From Clostridiales bacterium FE2011 (GTDB taxonomy: Bacteria; Bacillota; Clostridia; Christensenellales; Aristaeellaceae), in NCBI GenBank assembly GCA_017569305.1, contig CP069418.1, positions 2,480,001 to 2,544,000 on the forward strand: a DNA stretch of 64,000 bases, given 5' to 3'. The notes under the pieces are model-generated. The model was not told where the DNA came from and did no database searches. It saw only the letters and a program-made list of their open reading frames with translations. Position numbers and translations under genes: made by a program. Positions 7,781 through 17,176 of this stretch are shown here, one piece after another. The number at the start of each line of letters is the position of its first letter. The stretch's first letter is position 1.

Positions 7781-8572
7781 ATGAACGGATGGTCCGCTGA
7801 TGTGATTTTGGGCCTGCTGATTCCCTTTGCGGGAACCGCTGCCGGTTCTGCCTGCGTGTTTTTCATGAGGAAAAACCTGAAGCAGAATGTGCAGCGCGCA
7901 CTGACCGGATTTGCGGGCGGAGTCATGGTCGCGGCTTCCATATGGAGCCTGCTGATCCCGGCGATGCAGCAGGCGGAAGGAATGGGGAAATGGGCTTTCC
8001 TGCCGGCGGCGGCCGGTTTCTGGATCGGCATTCTGTTTCTCCTGCTGCTGGATAAGGTAATTCCGCACCTGCACATGTTCGCGGAAAAGGCGGAAGGACC
8101 CAGGACCCGCCTGGCCCGGACCAGCATGATGGTACTGGCTGTGACGCTGCACAACATTCCGGAGGGAATGGCGGTGGGCGTGGTTTATGCCGGACTGCTT
8201 TCCGGATCCGCGGAGATTACCGCGGGCGGCGCACTGGCGCTGGCCCTGGGTATCGCAATCCAGAATTTCCCGGAGGGAGCGATTATTTCCATGCCCCTGC
8301 GGGCGGAAGGCAAGGATAAGGGGAAGGCTTTCCTGGACGGTGTGCTGTCCGGAGCGGTGGAACCCATCGGCGCGGTGCTGACCATCCTGGCCGCGTCGCT
8401 GATCGTGCCGGCCATGCCTTACCTGCTCAGCTTCGCGGCGGGCGCCATGATCTATGTGGTGGTGGAAGAACTGATTCCGGAGATGTCCGCCGGGGAACAC
8501 TCAGACATCGGGGTGCTGATGTTTTCCTTCGGCTTTACGCTGATGATGGCGCTGGACGTGGCGCTGGGATAA
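7781..8572 (+). CDS. ZIP family divalent-metal transporter
   Basis: This is a 263-residue polytopic membrane protein of the ZupT/GufA-like ZIP group, which moves zinc, iron or manganese into the cytoplasm. The two signature helices carry the metal-site motifs HNIPEG (from H124) and QNFPEG (from about 161). A third helix carries VVEELIPE. About eight hydrophobic segments are present. It is the first gene of a long operon with a methyltransferase, an ABC pair, a membrane protein and a GLUG protein. Control by the TTAG box fits a metal-responsive regulon; which metal is transported cannot be told from sequence. Confidence 0.9.
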   Translation: MNGWSADVILGLLIPFAGTAAGSACVFFMRKNLKQNVQRALTGFAGGVMVAASIWSLLIPAMQQAEGMGKWAFLPAAAGFWIGILFLLLLDKVIPHLHMFAEKAEGPRTRLARTSMMVLAVTLHNIPEGMAVGVVYAGLLSGSAEITAGGALALALGIAIQNFPEGAIISMPLRAEGKDKGKAFLDGVLSGAVEPIGAVLTILAASLIVPAMPYLLSFAAGAMIYVVVEELIPEMSAGEHSDIGVLMFSFGFTLMMALDVALG

Positions 8573-8573
8573 A

Positions 8574-8615
8574 GAACGAATGAAGAATGAAAAATGAAAA
8601 ATGAACAATTAAGTG
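8574..8615 (+). repeat. Seven-base-period array after the ZIP stop
   Basis: The bases read as heptamers ACGAATG, AAGAATG, AAAAATG, AAAAATG, AACAATT directly after the stop codon. The period matches the arrays at 25072, 27424, 38153 and elsewhere, though the unit differs. Confidence 0.55.
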
Positions 8616-8629
8616 AGAGGGAACCGAAG

Positions 8630-9409
8630 ATGAAACCTGATTATAAGAACTGGATGCCTAAGGGAATGGTACGGGGATTCAACTTTGCTTTCCTGGGACT
8701 GTGCGCTGTGCTGGTACTTGCAGCACTGCTGGCCCAGGGAACGGCCAGGACAGTCCTGATGATTGTGTTTGGCGTGCTGGCACTGGTTTTCCTGGGCCTT
8801 TCGATCTGGTCGGTGATGATGTACCGGGCTTTTGACTACCATGGAAAACGCCGGATGTCCCGCCAGATCATCGAGGGAACGGCGGAATACGTCAAGGTGC
8901 CCAAGGGCGGGAAATGCCTGGATGTGGGCTGCGGAAGCGGCGCCCTGTCCATTGCCGTGGCCAAACGGAATCCGGACGCAGCCGTGATCGGCGTTGACCG
9001 CTGGGGAAAGGAATACGCCTCCTTCAGCAGAAAGCTGTGCGAGGATAACGCCCGGGCGGAAGGCGTAAAGAATGTGAGCTTCCGGCAGGGGGACGCGACC
9101 CGGCTGGAATTCCCGAATGAAACCTTTGACGCTGTCACCAGCAATTACGTTTATCACAACATCCCGGGCGACCGGCAGGCGATCCTGCTGGAGACGCTGC
9201 GGACGCTGAAGAAGGGCGGCACCTTCGTGATTCACGATATTATGTCCGTTTCCAAATACGGCGACATGAACGCTTTTGTGAAAAAGCTGAAAGACCTGGG
9301 ATATGAGAAAGCGGAGCTGATTGGCACGACGAACGGCAAATTCATGAAAAAAGGCGAAGCAGGCTGGATGGGCCTGGGCGGATCGGCCCTGCTGATCGGG
9401 AAAAAGTAA
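8630..9409 (+). CDS. Membrane-anchored SAM-dependent methyltransferase
   Basis: The start is placed at ATG 8630 behind GAGAGGG, giving 259 residues. Two hydrophobic helices (about 13-32 and 38-58) anchor the protein. A class I methyltransferase domain follows, with motif I D98-V-G-C-G-S-G104, the acidic residue GVDRW after strand 2, and motif FDAVTSNYVYHN. The methyl acceptor is unknown. It lies between the ZIP gene and the ABC pair. A second, soluble methyltransferase is at 15761 in the neighbouring box-controlled operon, so both may modify a small molecule handled by these transporters (inference). Confidence 0.85.
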   Translation: MKPDYKNWMPKGMVRGFNFAFLGLCAVLVLAALLAQGTARTVLMIVFGVLALVFLGLSIWSVMMYRAFDYHGKRRMSRQIIEGTAEYVKVPKGGKCLDVGCGSGALSIAVAKRNPDAAVIGVDRWGKEYASFSRKLCEDNARAEGVKNVSFRQGDATRLEFPNETFDAVTSNYVYHNIPGDRQAILLETLRTLKKGGTFVIHDIMSVSKYGDMNAFVKKLKDLGYEKAELIGTTNGKFMKKGEAGWMGLGGSALLIGKK

Positions 9410-9444
9410 ACCATACTCCCGGAAAGGGAAAAGGAGAGGGAACG

Positions 9445-11256
9445 ATGAGCTCAAAACAAGGGAAAAAGCAGAATGATGTGGCGGCACTCCTGAAATACGC
9501 GGGCAGCTACCGGAAGCTGACCTGGCTGGGTATGGGGCTTTCCGGTGCGGCCATGGTGCTGGGAATGGTTCCGTATTTCTGTATCTGGCTGGGAATGCGG
9601 GACCTGATTGCCGTGGCGCCGGAGTGGACGAGGGCTGCCGGCATTTCCCGGTACGGCTGGCTGGCGTTTGCCGCCATGGTGGGCGGCATCCTGGTATATT
9701 TCGCGGCGCTGATGTGCACCCACCTGGCGGCCTTCCGCACGGCAAGCAATATCCGGAAACAGGGCATGGCGCACCTGATGAAGGCGCCGCTGGGCTTTTT
9801 TGATTCCAATGCGTCCGGCCTGCTCCGGAACCGCCTGGACGGGGCAGCTGCGGAGACAGAGACGCTGCTGGCCCACAACCTGGCGGATATCGTCGGCACG
9901 ATAGCCATGTTTGTTTCCATGCTGGTGCTGATGTTTGTTTTCGACTGGCGCATGGGCGGCGCGTGCCTGCTGGCGGCAGTGATTTCCATCGCGGCCATGT
10001 CCCGCATGATGGGCGGAAAGAACGCGAAGATGATCGCGGATTACCAGAAAGCCCAGGATTACATCAGCAAGGCCGGTACGGAGTACGTTCGGGGTATTCC
10101 CGTGGTGAAGATTTTCCAGCAGACGGTTTATTCCTTCAGGGCCTTCCGGCAGGCCATCGAGGATTACAGCAAAAAGGCGGAGGATTTCTCCTGCGGCGCG
10201 TGCAGCAAGCCCCAGGCCGCGAACCTGACCTTTACGGAGGCTGCGTTCGCCTTCCTGGTTCCCGCGGCACTGCTGATTGCCCCTTCCGCCCTGAAAAGCG
10301 GAAACTTCGCGGACTTTGTGACGAACTTTGCCTTTTATGCGGTTTTCTCCGCCATTATCTCCACGGCGCTTGCGCGGATCATGTTCATGGCCAGCGGTAT
10401 GATGCAGGCCACCAACGCGCTTACGCGGATCAATGAGGTGATGGGCGCCCCTGTACTGACCGTTCCGGCCAGCCCGAAGAACCCGAAGGATAATACCGTG
10501 GAATTCAAAGACGTTTCCTTTACCTATGACGGGGCGGAACTGCCGGCACTGTCTCACGTATCCTTCCGGGTGGAACCCGGACAGACGGTGGCGCTGGTAG
10601 GCCCGTCCGGCGGCGGTAAAACCACAGCCGCCAGCCTGATTCCCCGCTTCTGGGACGTAACCGGCGGCGCGGTGGAGGTCGGCGGCGTGGACGTGCGGAA
10701 GATGGATCCTCACGTGCTGATGGACCAGGTGGCATTTGTGTTCCAGAACAACCGGCTGTTCAAGACCTCCATCCTGGAGAACGTCCGGGCTTCCCGGCCG
10801 GAGGCTACCCGTGAAGAAGCCATGGCTGCGCTGAAAGCTGCCCAGTGTGATGATATCATTGCCAAACTGCCGCAGGGTGTGGATACGCTGATCGGTTCGG
10901 AAGGCACCTATCTTTCCGGCGGAGAACAGCAGCGCGTGGCGCTGGCAAGGGCGATCCTCAAGGATGCGCCGATTGTGGTGCTGGATGAGGCGACAGCCTT
11001 TGCCGATCCGGAGAATGAGGTTCTGATCCAGAAGGCGTTTGCCACCCTGACCAAAGGACGGACGGTGATTATGATCGCCCACAGGCTTTCCACGGTAGTG
11101 AACGCGGACAGGATCATCGTACTGAACGAAGGACAGGCTGTGGAAAGCGGTACCCATGCCGAACTGGTCAAAGCCGGCGGCCTGTATGCCCGGATGTGGG
11201 CGGACTACAACCAGGCGGCCGCGTGGCGGATTACGACCGAAGGGGAGGCGAAATGA
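9445..11256 (+). CDS. ABC exporter-fold half-transporter, pair 1 subunit A
   Basis: This 603-residue fused membrane and ATPase protein has six helices in about 1-320. The nucleotide-binding domain holds Walker A GPSGGGKTT (near 386), signature LSGGEQQR, Walker B VVLDEATAFADPE and the H-loop IMIAHRLST. It ends in a tryptophan-rich tail (MWADYNQAAAWRI). It overlaps the next gene by ATGA and both form one heterodimer. Exporter-fold pairs of this kind include siderophore importers (IrtAB, YbtPQ) as well as drug exporters. The metal-regulon context favours a chelator substrate, but that is inference. Confidence 0.9.
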   Translation: MSSKQGKKQNDVAALLKYAGSYRKLTWLGMGLSGAAMVLGMVPYFCIWLGMRDLIAVAPEWTRAAGISRYGWLAFAAMVGGILVYFAALMCTHLAAFRTASNIRKQGMAHLMKAPLGFFDSNASGLLRNRLDGAAAETETLLAHNLADIVGTIAMFVSMLVLMFVFDWRMGGACLLAAVISIAAMSRMMGGKNAKMIADYQKAQDYISKAGTEYVRGIPVVKIFQQTVYSFRAFRQAIEDYSKKAEDFSCGACSKPQAANLTFTEAAFAFLVPAALLIAPSALKSGNFADFVTNFAFYAVFSAIISTALARIMFMASGMMQATNALTRINEVMGAPVLTVPASPKNPKDNTVEFKDVSFTYDGAELPALSHVSFRVEPGQTVALVGPSGGGKTTAASLIPRFWDVTGGAVEVGGVDVRKMDPHVLMDQVAFVFQNNRLFKTSILENVRASRPEATREEAMAALKAAQCDDIIAKLPQGVDTLIGSEGTYLSGGEQQRVALARAILKDAPIVVLDEATAFADPENEVLIQKAFATLTKGRTVIMIAHRLSTVVNADRIIVLNEGQAVESGTHAELVKAGGLYARMWADYNQAAAWRITTEGEAK

Positions 11257-13001
11257 ACATGTTCTGGAAGAATGTACAGCGGAAATATGCACTGACGGAC
11301 AACGGTATCAGGAATATCAAAAAGGGAACGGCCTGGACGGTGGTTGTGAACCTGATCGTGATCTCCGGCATGAGCATTCTTTACCTGCTGATGACCGGCT
11401 TTATGAATACGCTGACAAAAGGAACACCGCTTCCGAACGCGCTGCTGTTTACCGGCGTTACGGCGGTTTTCCTGCTGATTTCCTACCTGGCGCACCTGCA
11501 GCAGTACAAAGCAACCTACGGCCTGGTATACGGCGAGGTGAAAATCGCACGGATCGGCCTGGCGGAACGCCTGCGCCGGCTGCCTTTGGGATATTTCGGA
11601 AAGAGGGATCTGGCGGACCTGACGGAGACCCTGATGGGGGATGTGAACCGGCTGGAGCACGTGTGGTCCCACTGCCTGAGCTACCTTTACGGCTCCTGGA
11701 TTTCCACAACGGTGATCGCAGCGGGGATGCTGATCTACAACTGGAAAATGGCGCTTGCCTGCCTGTGGGGTGTGCCGGTCGCCTTCCTCCTGCTCTTCGG
11801 CAGCCGGAAGGTACACAAAGCCCAGTCTGCAAACCATAAGAAGGCCGCTGTGCAGGTGGCTGACGGTATCCAGGAAACTCTGGAGAACATCCGGGAAATC
11901 CGGGCAACCAACCGGGAAGAGCGCTTTCTGGAGGAACTGAACGGAAAGATCGACCGGAGCGAAAAGGTCCAGATCAAGGGCGAACTGACCATCGGGATCT
12001 TTGTTAACCTGGCTGGTGTCATTATGCGCCTGGGCGTGGCGACCACCATCCTGACCGGTACGGGGATGATCCTTTCCGGACAGATTGACTTCATGCAGCT
12101 GTTCATGTTCCTGCTGGCCATTACCCGGATTTACGCGCCTTTTGACCAGGCACTGGCGCTGATTGCTGAGATGTTTGTGTCCCAGGTGTCCGCGAACAGG
12201 CTGCAGGAGGTGCACGATACCCCGACAGCGGAAGGTACGGAAGTGTTCATGCCAGGGGGTCACGATATCGAATTCCGCAACGTCAGCTTCGCCTATGACA
12301 ACCAGGAGGTGCTCAGCGGCGTCAGCTTTACCGCCAGGGAGGGAGAGGTTACGGCGCTGGTCGGCCCTTCCGGCTCCGGCAAGAGCACCTGCGCCCGGCT
12401 GGCGGCCCGGCTGTGGGACGCTGACAGGGGAGAAATCCTGGTGGGCGGCGTTGACATTGGAGGCATTGATCCGGAAGTGCTGCTGAGCGATTATTCCATG
12501 GTGTTCCAGGATGTGGTGCTGTTTGATGACACCGTGATGGAAAACATCCGGCTTGGCAAATACGGCGCCACGGACGAAGAAGTACTGGCAGCGGCGAAGG
12601 CGGCCAACTGTGACGAGTTTGTGGACAAACTGCCCAACGGCTATGCCACGCCGATCGGTGAAAACGGCGCCAAGCTTTCCGGCGGTGAACGCCAGCGGAT
12701 CTCCATTGCCCGGGCACTGCTGAAGAACGCGCCCATCGTCCTGCTGGACGAGGCAACGGCCTCCCTGGATGTGGAGAACGAAACAAAGGTGCAGGGTGCC
12801 CTGTCCCGCCTGCTGACGGGAAAGACGGTACTGGTGATCGCCCACCGGATGCGCACGGTGGAAGCTGCGGATAAAATTGTGGTGCTGGCCGACGGCAAGG
12901 TGGCCGAGGAAGGCAGCCCCGCAGAACTGCTGAAGAAGGAAGACGGCCTGTTCCGCCGCATGACCCGGCTGCAGACAGCCGGTGCGGAATGGAGCATCTG
13001 A
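11253..13001 (+). CDS. ABC exporter-fold half-transporter, pair 1 subunit B
   Basis: This 582-residue partner of the preceding gene starts at the ATG overlapping its stop, behind AGGGGAGG. The membrane domain covers about 15-320; Walker A GPSGSGKS is near 371, signature LSGGERQR near 475, Walker B IVLLDEATASLD follows and the H-loop is VIAHRMRT. Both subunits have intact catalytic sites, so this is not the type with one degenerate site. A small membrane protein follows 26 bases later. The two other pairs in the region (19904-23396 and 30824-34286) are similar in size and arrangement. Confidence 0.9.
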   Translation: MNMFWKNVQRKYALTDNGIRNIKKGTAWTVVVNLIVISGMSILYLLMTGFMNTLTKGTPLPNALLFTGVTAVFLLISYLAHLQQYKATYGLVYGEVKIARIGLAERLRRLPLGYFGKRDLADLTETLMGDVNRLEHVWSHCLSYLYGSWISTTVIAAGMLIYNWKMALACLWGVPVAFLLLFGSRKVHKAQSANHKKAAVQVADGIQETLENIREIRATNREERFLEELNGKIDRSEKVQIKGELTIGIFVNLAGVIMRLGVATTILTGTGMILSGQIDFMQLFMFLLAITRIYAPFDQALALIAEMFVSQVSANRLQEVHDTPTAEGTEVFMPGGHDIEFRNVSFAYDNQEVLSGVSFTAREGEVTALVGPSGSGKSTCARLAARLWDADRGEILVGGVDIGGIDPEVLLSDYSMVFQDVVLFDDTVMENIRLGKYGATDEEVLAAAKAANCDEFVDKLPNGYATPIGENGAKLSGGERQRISIARALLKNAPIVLLDEATASLDVENETKVQGALSRLLTGKTVLVIAHRMRTVEAADKIVVLADGKVAEEGSPAELLKKEDGLFRRMTRLQTAGAEWSI

Positions 13002-13027
13002 CCGGACCGGCAAGGGGGGAATAGAGA

Positions 13028-13531
13028 ATGAACTGGCCCCGGATTATCCTGGACGGGCTTACGATGGCCGCGGTTTTCAACGCGGTGGCGCTGCTGGGCT
13101 TCCTGGTGGTGCCCCAGGCTTACAGCACCATGTTTCCCAAAGACATTAAAGAAGCAGCCGCACCGTATGTGGAGAAGAAGGACGTACGGATCATGAAATG
13201 GATCCTGCACCCGCTGTATATCCTGCTGGTTCTCTTCTGGGGCGTCAGCGGGCGGATGGCGGGAATGACCGGCTTCTGGCCGCTGTTCTGGGCAGGCTAT
13301 GCGGAAATGACCATGGTAAGCATTACCGATTTCATCATCCTGGACTGCATCCTGCCGCAGAGGATCACCCATATGATCAAAGGAGCGGAGGGCTGCAGGG
13401 GATGGGAACGGAAGGAATGGCTGAAAACGCTGGCCATTCCGGAACACGGACTGATGTGGACCCTGGTGATGTGTCCCCTGGCGGGACTGTTCGTGGCAGG
13501 CATCGGCCTGCTGACCGGGCTGTTCTGCTGA
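13028..13531 (+). CDS. Four-helix membrane protein of unknown function
   Basis: This 167-residue protein has hydrophobic segments at about 8-28, 58-78, 84-108 and 143-165. I do not recognise a family. It lies between the ABC pair and a GLUG secreted protein in the same direction with short gaps (26 and 31 bases), so it is part of the box-controlled operon. It could be an accessory membrane subunit; nothing in the sequence shows an enzymatic site. Confidence 0.6.
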   Translation: MNWPRIILDGLTMAAVFNAVALLGFLVVPQAYSTMFPKDIKEAAAPYVEKKDVRIMKWILHPLYILLVLFWGVSGRMAGMTGFWPLFWAGYAEMTMVSITDFIILDCILPQRITHMIKGAEGCRGWERKEWLKTLAIPEHGLMWTLVMCPLAGLFVAGIGLLTGLFC

Positions 13532-13562
13532 AAATATTCAAACAAAAGGAGAGTATATTCTG

Positions 13563-14849
13563 ATGAAAAAACTGCTGAGTCTGATGACCGCCATGGTCCT
13601 GGCCCTGACCCTGGCCGCGGGCGGCGCGGCGGCGGAGGCCGCCGAAAAAACGGCTGTCAGGGAGATTGCCACGGCGGAAGACCTGATCGCGGTGAACAAC
13701 GACCTGGCGGGCAGCTATGTGCTGACCGCGGATATCGACCTTTCCGGCTATGAAAACTTCCCCATGATCGGCGCCTATATGATGGACGAAAAGAGCGAGG
13801 AAGGCGAGGATCCGGTAGCGGAATACGCCTTTACGGGAAACTTTGACGGAAACGGCCATACGATTTCCAACCTGACGATTGACGCCACCGAAGACGGGGC
13901 GCACTTCTTCGGCGTCGGCCTGTTCCCCTGCGTGGGCGAAGGCGGTACGGTGAAGAACCTGACGGTGAAGGATATCCGGGTCAAGGGCAACATGCTGGTC
14001 GGCGGCGTGGTGGGATACGCGTTCCGCTGCACGCTGGACAATGTGAACCTGACCGCGGCGGACCGCAACAGCGTGGAAAGCACCATGGTGATGGCCGGCG
14101 GCCTGATCGGCGGCCTGACCTGCTCCGCCTGCGTGAACTGCAGCGTGGAAAACACCGACATTACAGCCGCGCCCGGCGGCAACTCCGGCATTTTCGGCGG
14201 CGGCTTCTCCAAGCCCGCGCTGGAGAACTGCACGGTCCGGAATTCCACGCTCACCGCTGTGCTGGGCGAGGTCCCGGCTTTCGGTATGACGGAAGGCGCC
14301 TGGATCGGTGGCCTGTCCGGCTGCGTCAACCTGGATGACTACAATCCCGACGAATGGTATGTGAAGAACTGCGCGGTGACGGACAGCAAAATTACCGTCA
14401 GCGGCAAGGGCTCCTACGTCGGCGGCCTGACCGGCGCCTGCGGCAACGTGCTGGCCGGACCGGACGCAAAGCGGATGCAGATCAGCGGCTGCACAGTGGA
14501 AAATGTGGAAATCAGCATTACGGACGGCGTGCCCTTCGTCGGCGGTTTTGTCGGCGGCGGATTTTCCGAGGGAGGCACGCCCCAGAGCTTCCTGATTGAC
14601 GGCTGCAAGGCTGTAAACGTAAAAATATCCACAGACGCGGAAAACCCGGCTGAAAACGCCACGGGTCTCCTGCTCGGCCAGGCGGTCGGCAGCCAGTTTA
14701 CGGGTGCCGACGGCAAAATCCTGGACATCACGGAAACCGGAATCGCGGCGGACAGCATCAACAGTACCGCGGACGTGAAGATTTTCCTGGCGGACGGCTC
14801 CGAATACACCGACGCGAAAACGGTGGCCCAGGTTTCTGAAATGCAGTAA
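13563..14849 (+). CDS. Secreted GLUG-repeat protein, copy 1
   Basis: This 428-residue protein has a signal peptide (about 1-25, ending AAAEA). It carries serial GLUG-type repeats in which short strands end in a GG-V/L-x-G turn, for example VGGVVGYAF, AGGLIGGL, IGGLSGC, VGGLTGAC, VGGFVGGG. These form a right-handed beta-helix typical of surface or adhesin-like proteins. Cysteines recur near the turns. It closes the ZIP/ABC operon. A paralogue of the same size and plan (18577-19839) closes the other ABC operon in mirror orientation, so the protein may serve the transporter outside the cell. No enzymatic motif is visible. Confidence 0.85.
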   Translation: MKKLLSLMTAMVLALTLAAGGAAAEAAEKTAVREIATAEDLIAVNNDLAGSYVLTADIDLSGYENFPMIGAYMMDEKSEEGEDPVAEYAFTGNFDGNGHTISNLTIDATEDGAHFFGVGLFPCVGEGGTVKNLTVKDIRVKGNMLVGGVVGYAFRCTLDNVNLTAADRNSVESTMVMAGGLIGGLTCSACVNCSVENTDITAAPGGNSGIFGGGFSKPALENCTVRNSTLTAVLGEVPAFGMTEGAWIGGLSGCVNLDDYNPDEWYVKNCAVTDSKITVSGKGSYVGGLTGACGNVLAGPDAKRMQISGCTVENVEISITDGVPFVGGFVGGGFSEGGTPQSFLIDGCKAVNVKISTDAENPAENATGLLLGQAVGSQFTGADGKILDITETGIAADSINSTADVKIFLADGSEYTDAKTVAQVSEMQ

Positions 14850-14873
14850 GCACAATCCGGCATGACCGGGAGG

Positions 14874-14907
14874 AGCGCCGCCTGTGACGGGCGGCGCCCT
14901 TTTTTTC
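14874..14907 (+). terminator. Terminator after GLUG protein copy 1
   Basis: GCGCCGCC (14875-14882) pairs with GGCGGCGC (14890-14897), and seven T follow. It is a strong intrinsic terminator ending the ZIP operon. Confidence 0.85.
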
Positions 14908-14976
14908 TGAAATTCTCTTTTTTCTGTGCGAAAGCCCCTTTCTTTTCCCCGGAAAGAGTGCTATACTCCTATGATG

Positions 14977-14990
14977 TTAGTTTAAACTAA
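14977..14990. promoter_or_regulatory. TTAG-N6-CTAA box before the ATC-hydrolase operon
   Basis: TTAG-TTTAAA-CTAA is a perfect 14-base palindrome. TATACT at 14962-14967 is a plausible -10; no good -35 is seen. Confidence 0.7.
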
Positions 14991-15003
14991 TGATTAAAGA
15001 ATG

Positions 15004-15080
15004 AGTCCTGCCAGCGACAGGGAATAAAGCAGGAACCGGCTGCGAACGGGAAAATATAGGCATATATAACAAGCAGGACT
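15004..15080 (+). ncRNA. Structured 5' leader of the ATC-hydrolase operon
   Basis: AGTCCTGC (15004-15011) is perfectly complementary to GCAGGACT (15073-15080) and would close a 77-base leader domain. A second GCAGG at 15029 could compete for the left arm. I do not recognise a known riboswitch. The leader lies between the box and the first gene. Confidence 0.35.
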
Positions 15081-15115
15081 GGGAAAAGAACGGAACAGAA
15101 AGAGGCACAGGAAAA

Positions 15116-15748
15116 ATGAGATACGCGGGAATGCCGGCAGGCATGTGGACGCTGTTCAGAAAATCCTTCCGGAAAAACCTGGGCGACGTGCTGGGGTATG
15201 ACCGGGAAAAGGCCGGGGAAGTTACGGAAAAGGCAAAAAAGGATTACCGGATGCTGATCCGGAGACTGCCCGAATTTGAAAAGGGAGACCGGTTCAAAAT
15301 GAATATTGTGAACTGCGCCCTTTTTTCAGCTTTCTGCCTGCATATGCATCCAAAGCCGACCATGGAACAGATGACGGAGTTTTACAACCGGTCCATGATG
15401 ATTCCCGCCATGCGCTTCTTCTGCCGGCTTTCCGGCAGGAAGAAGTTTACCGCAAAGGACATTGAGGGAATGAAGAAGACGGAAGCGCTTCGGGCGGCGG
15501 ACCGGAATCCCTATTCCTGGAACATGATATACATTCCGTATCAGGACGGCTCCGGGTACGAGGCCAGGTTCTTCCGGTGCGGGATCTGCCGGCTGATGAA
15601 GGAACTGAACCTTTATGAATACGTTCCGGCCATGTGCAGGCTGGACTACACCATGGCGGACGCGAGCGGAGCAAGCCGGTTTGTGCGGGAATACACCCTG
15701 GCGTCCGGCGGGCCGTACTGCGACTGCGGATATAAAAAACTGAACTGA
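15116..15748 (+). CDS. ATC-hydrolase-like protein, copy 1
   Basis: This 210-residue protein resembles the L-2-amino-thiazoline-4-carboxylate hydrolase family (PF14196). The diagnostic C-terminal segment T194-L-A-S-G-G-P-Y-C202-D is present, in which the cysteine is conserved among the three copies in the window. Characterised family members open a thiazoline ring to give a cysteine derivative; for these clostridial copies the substrate is unknown. It is the first gene of a four-gene operon with a methyltransferase, a hydrolase and another copy of itself. The family call is from motif memory. Confidence 0.7.
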   Translation: MRYAGMPAGMWTLFRKSFRKNLGDVLGYDREKAGEVTEKAKKDYRMLIRRLPEFEKGDRFKMNIVNCALFSAFCLHMHPKPTMEQMTEFYNRSMMIPAMRFFCRLSGRKKFTAKDIEGMKKTEALRAADRNPYSWNMIYIPYQDGSGYEARFFRCGICRLMKELNLYEYVPAMCRLDYTMADASGASRFVREYTLASGGPYCDCGYKKLN

Positions 15749-15760
15749 GGACGTGCTGCC

Positions 15761-16372
15761 ATGAAGAAAAAGATTTGGGACCTGTACGCGCCGATCTATA
15801 AACAGGCGATGAAGGCGGATCAGAAGATATACAACTTTATGTATGAGCGCATCCCGCAGAAGATCCGGGGTATGGAAGTGCTGGAGATTGCCACCGGCCC
15901 CGGACTGCTGGCCAGGCATGTGGCGCCGGCGGCCAGGCGGATGATCGCCACGGACTATTCCGACGGCATGATCGCCGAGGCAAAGAAAGGACCGCGGCCT
16001 GCCAACCTGGAATTTGAGGTGGCGGACGCCATGAGCCTGCCCTACGCCGACGGCAGCTTTGACGCGGTGCTGATTGCCAACGCCCTGCACATTGTGCCGG
16101 ATCCGCAGAAGGCGCTGCGGGAGATCAGCCGCGTGCTGCGGCCGGGCGGACTGCTGATTGCCCCGACGTTTGTGGAGCATAAGGGGACCCTGGGCAGCCG
16201 CATCTGGTCCCGGATCCTGCGGATTGCGGGAATCCGGTTTGAGCACCAGTGGTCCGCGCAGGAATACCTGAAGTTCCTGGAGGATAACGGCTGGAAGGTG
16301 GAATTCAGCAAGGAAATGGCGGCGCGGATCGCATTGATGTACACGGAATGCCGGGAGGCGGAGAAGAAATGA
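15761..16372 (+). CDS. Soluble class I SAM-dependent methyltransferase
   Basis: This 203-residue UbiE-like methyltransferase has motif I LEIATGPG (41-48), an acidic ATDYS after strand 2, and FDAVLIANALHI followed by LREISRVLRPGG (motif III). No membrane anchor is present, unlike the methyltransferase at 8630. It starts 12 bases after the ATC-hydrolase-like gene and overlaps the next gene by ATGA. Its acceptor is unknown; a small molecule shared with the neighbouring hydrolases is likely. Confidence 0.88.
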   Translation: MKKKIWDLYAPIYKQAMKADQKIYNFMYERIPQKIRGMEVLEIATGPGLLARHVAPAARRMIATDYSDGMIAEAKKGPRPANLEFEVADAMSLPYADGSFDAVLIANALHIVPDPQKALREISRVLRPGGLLIAPTFVEHKGTLGSRIWSRILRIAGIRFEHQWSAQEYLKFLEDNGWKVEFSKEMAARIALMYTECREAEKK

Positions 16373-17142
16373 AGATCACCGAGACGGGAAACAGGTCAGG
16401 AAAGACCCTGGTGCTGCTGCCGGGGACGGGCTGCACCTGGGAGATCAATTTCCGTGAGGTGCTGGAGGACCTGAAGGCACAGTACCATCTGATCTGCGTC
16501 AACTATGACGGATTCGACGGGGACAGCAGCAAGCCGTTTACCGACATGCTGACCGTGACGAAAAAGATTGAGGATTATATCCTGGAAAACCACGGCGGCC
16601 GGGTGGACGGCGCCTACGGTTCCTCCCTGGGCGGAAGCTTCGCGGGGCTGCTGCTGGAGCGGGGAAGGATCCACATGGACCATGTGTTCATCGGCGGATC
16701 CGACCTGGACCAGGGGAGTCCGCTTGTCGGCAGGATCATGACGGGGCTTGTGGGCCGCCTGATCGGAAATGCCGGAAAGAGCGAAAAAAAGAAGGAAAAG
16801 CTGAAGAAGCTGCTGGTGAAAGCCTTTGGCGTGGACAACGACGCAGAGACGAACGACTTTATGGAGCAGTTTGCGCAGAGCATCGCCTCGCTGCACCCGA
16901 AAACGGTGGGCCGGGAATACTACTCCGACTACGTGACGCCCCTGGGGAACGACCTCCACGCGGAGGGCACAAAGGTGCATGTGATCTATGCCCTGAAGAT
17001 GGGGCCGAAATACGAAAAGCGGTACCTGCAGCATTTCCGGGATCCGGAACTGCTGCGGTTCGACATGCAGCATGAAGCCTGGCTGTTCCAGAAACAGTGG
17101 CGGCAGCCGGTGCTGGACGCCATTGCGGCATGCATGCGGTAA
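16369..17142 (+). CDS. Alpha/beta hydrolase
   Basis: This 257-residue cytoplasmic hydrolase starts at the ATG overlapping the methyltransferase stop. The oxyanion segment LLPGTGCTW and the nucleophile elbow G84-S-S86-L-G are visible, and H235 (MQHEAW) is a candidate catalytic histidine. The substrate is unknown. In context with two ATC-hydrolase-like enzymes and a methyltransferase it may cleave an ester or amide in the same small molecule. Siderophore esterases share this fold, but the sequence does not prove that role. Confidence 0.8.
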   Translation: MKITETGNRSGKTLVLLPGTGCTWEINFREVLEDLKAQYHLICVNYDGFDGDSSKPFTDMLTVTKKIEDYILENHGGRVDGAYGSSLGGSFAGLLLERGRIHMDHVFIGGSDLDQGSPLVGRIMTGLVGRLIGNAGKSEKKKEKLKKLLVKAFGVDNDAETNDFMEQFAQSIASLHPKTVGREYYSDYVTPLGNDLHAEGTKVHVIYALKMGPKYEKRYLQHFRDPELLRFDMQHEAWLFQKQWRQPVLDAIAACMR

Positions 17143-17176
17143 ACCGAAACGAAATTCAGAATGATGGAGGACAGGC

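Noticed and set aside
9451..11292. Very long antisense frame opposite the ABC gene (similar cases at 11205 and 21666)
   Set aside because: These are shadows of high-GC coding genes on the other strand; they have no ribosome sites and low-complexity His/Gly/Gln-rich sequence.
15001..15027. Eight-codon ORF in the ATC-hydrolase leader
   Set aside because: Too short and without a clear ribosome site.
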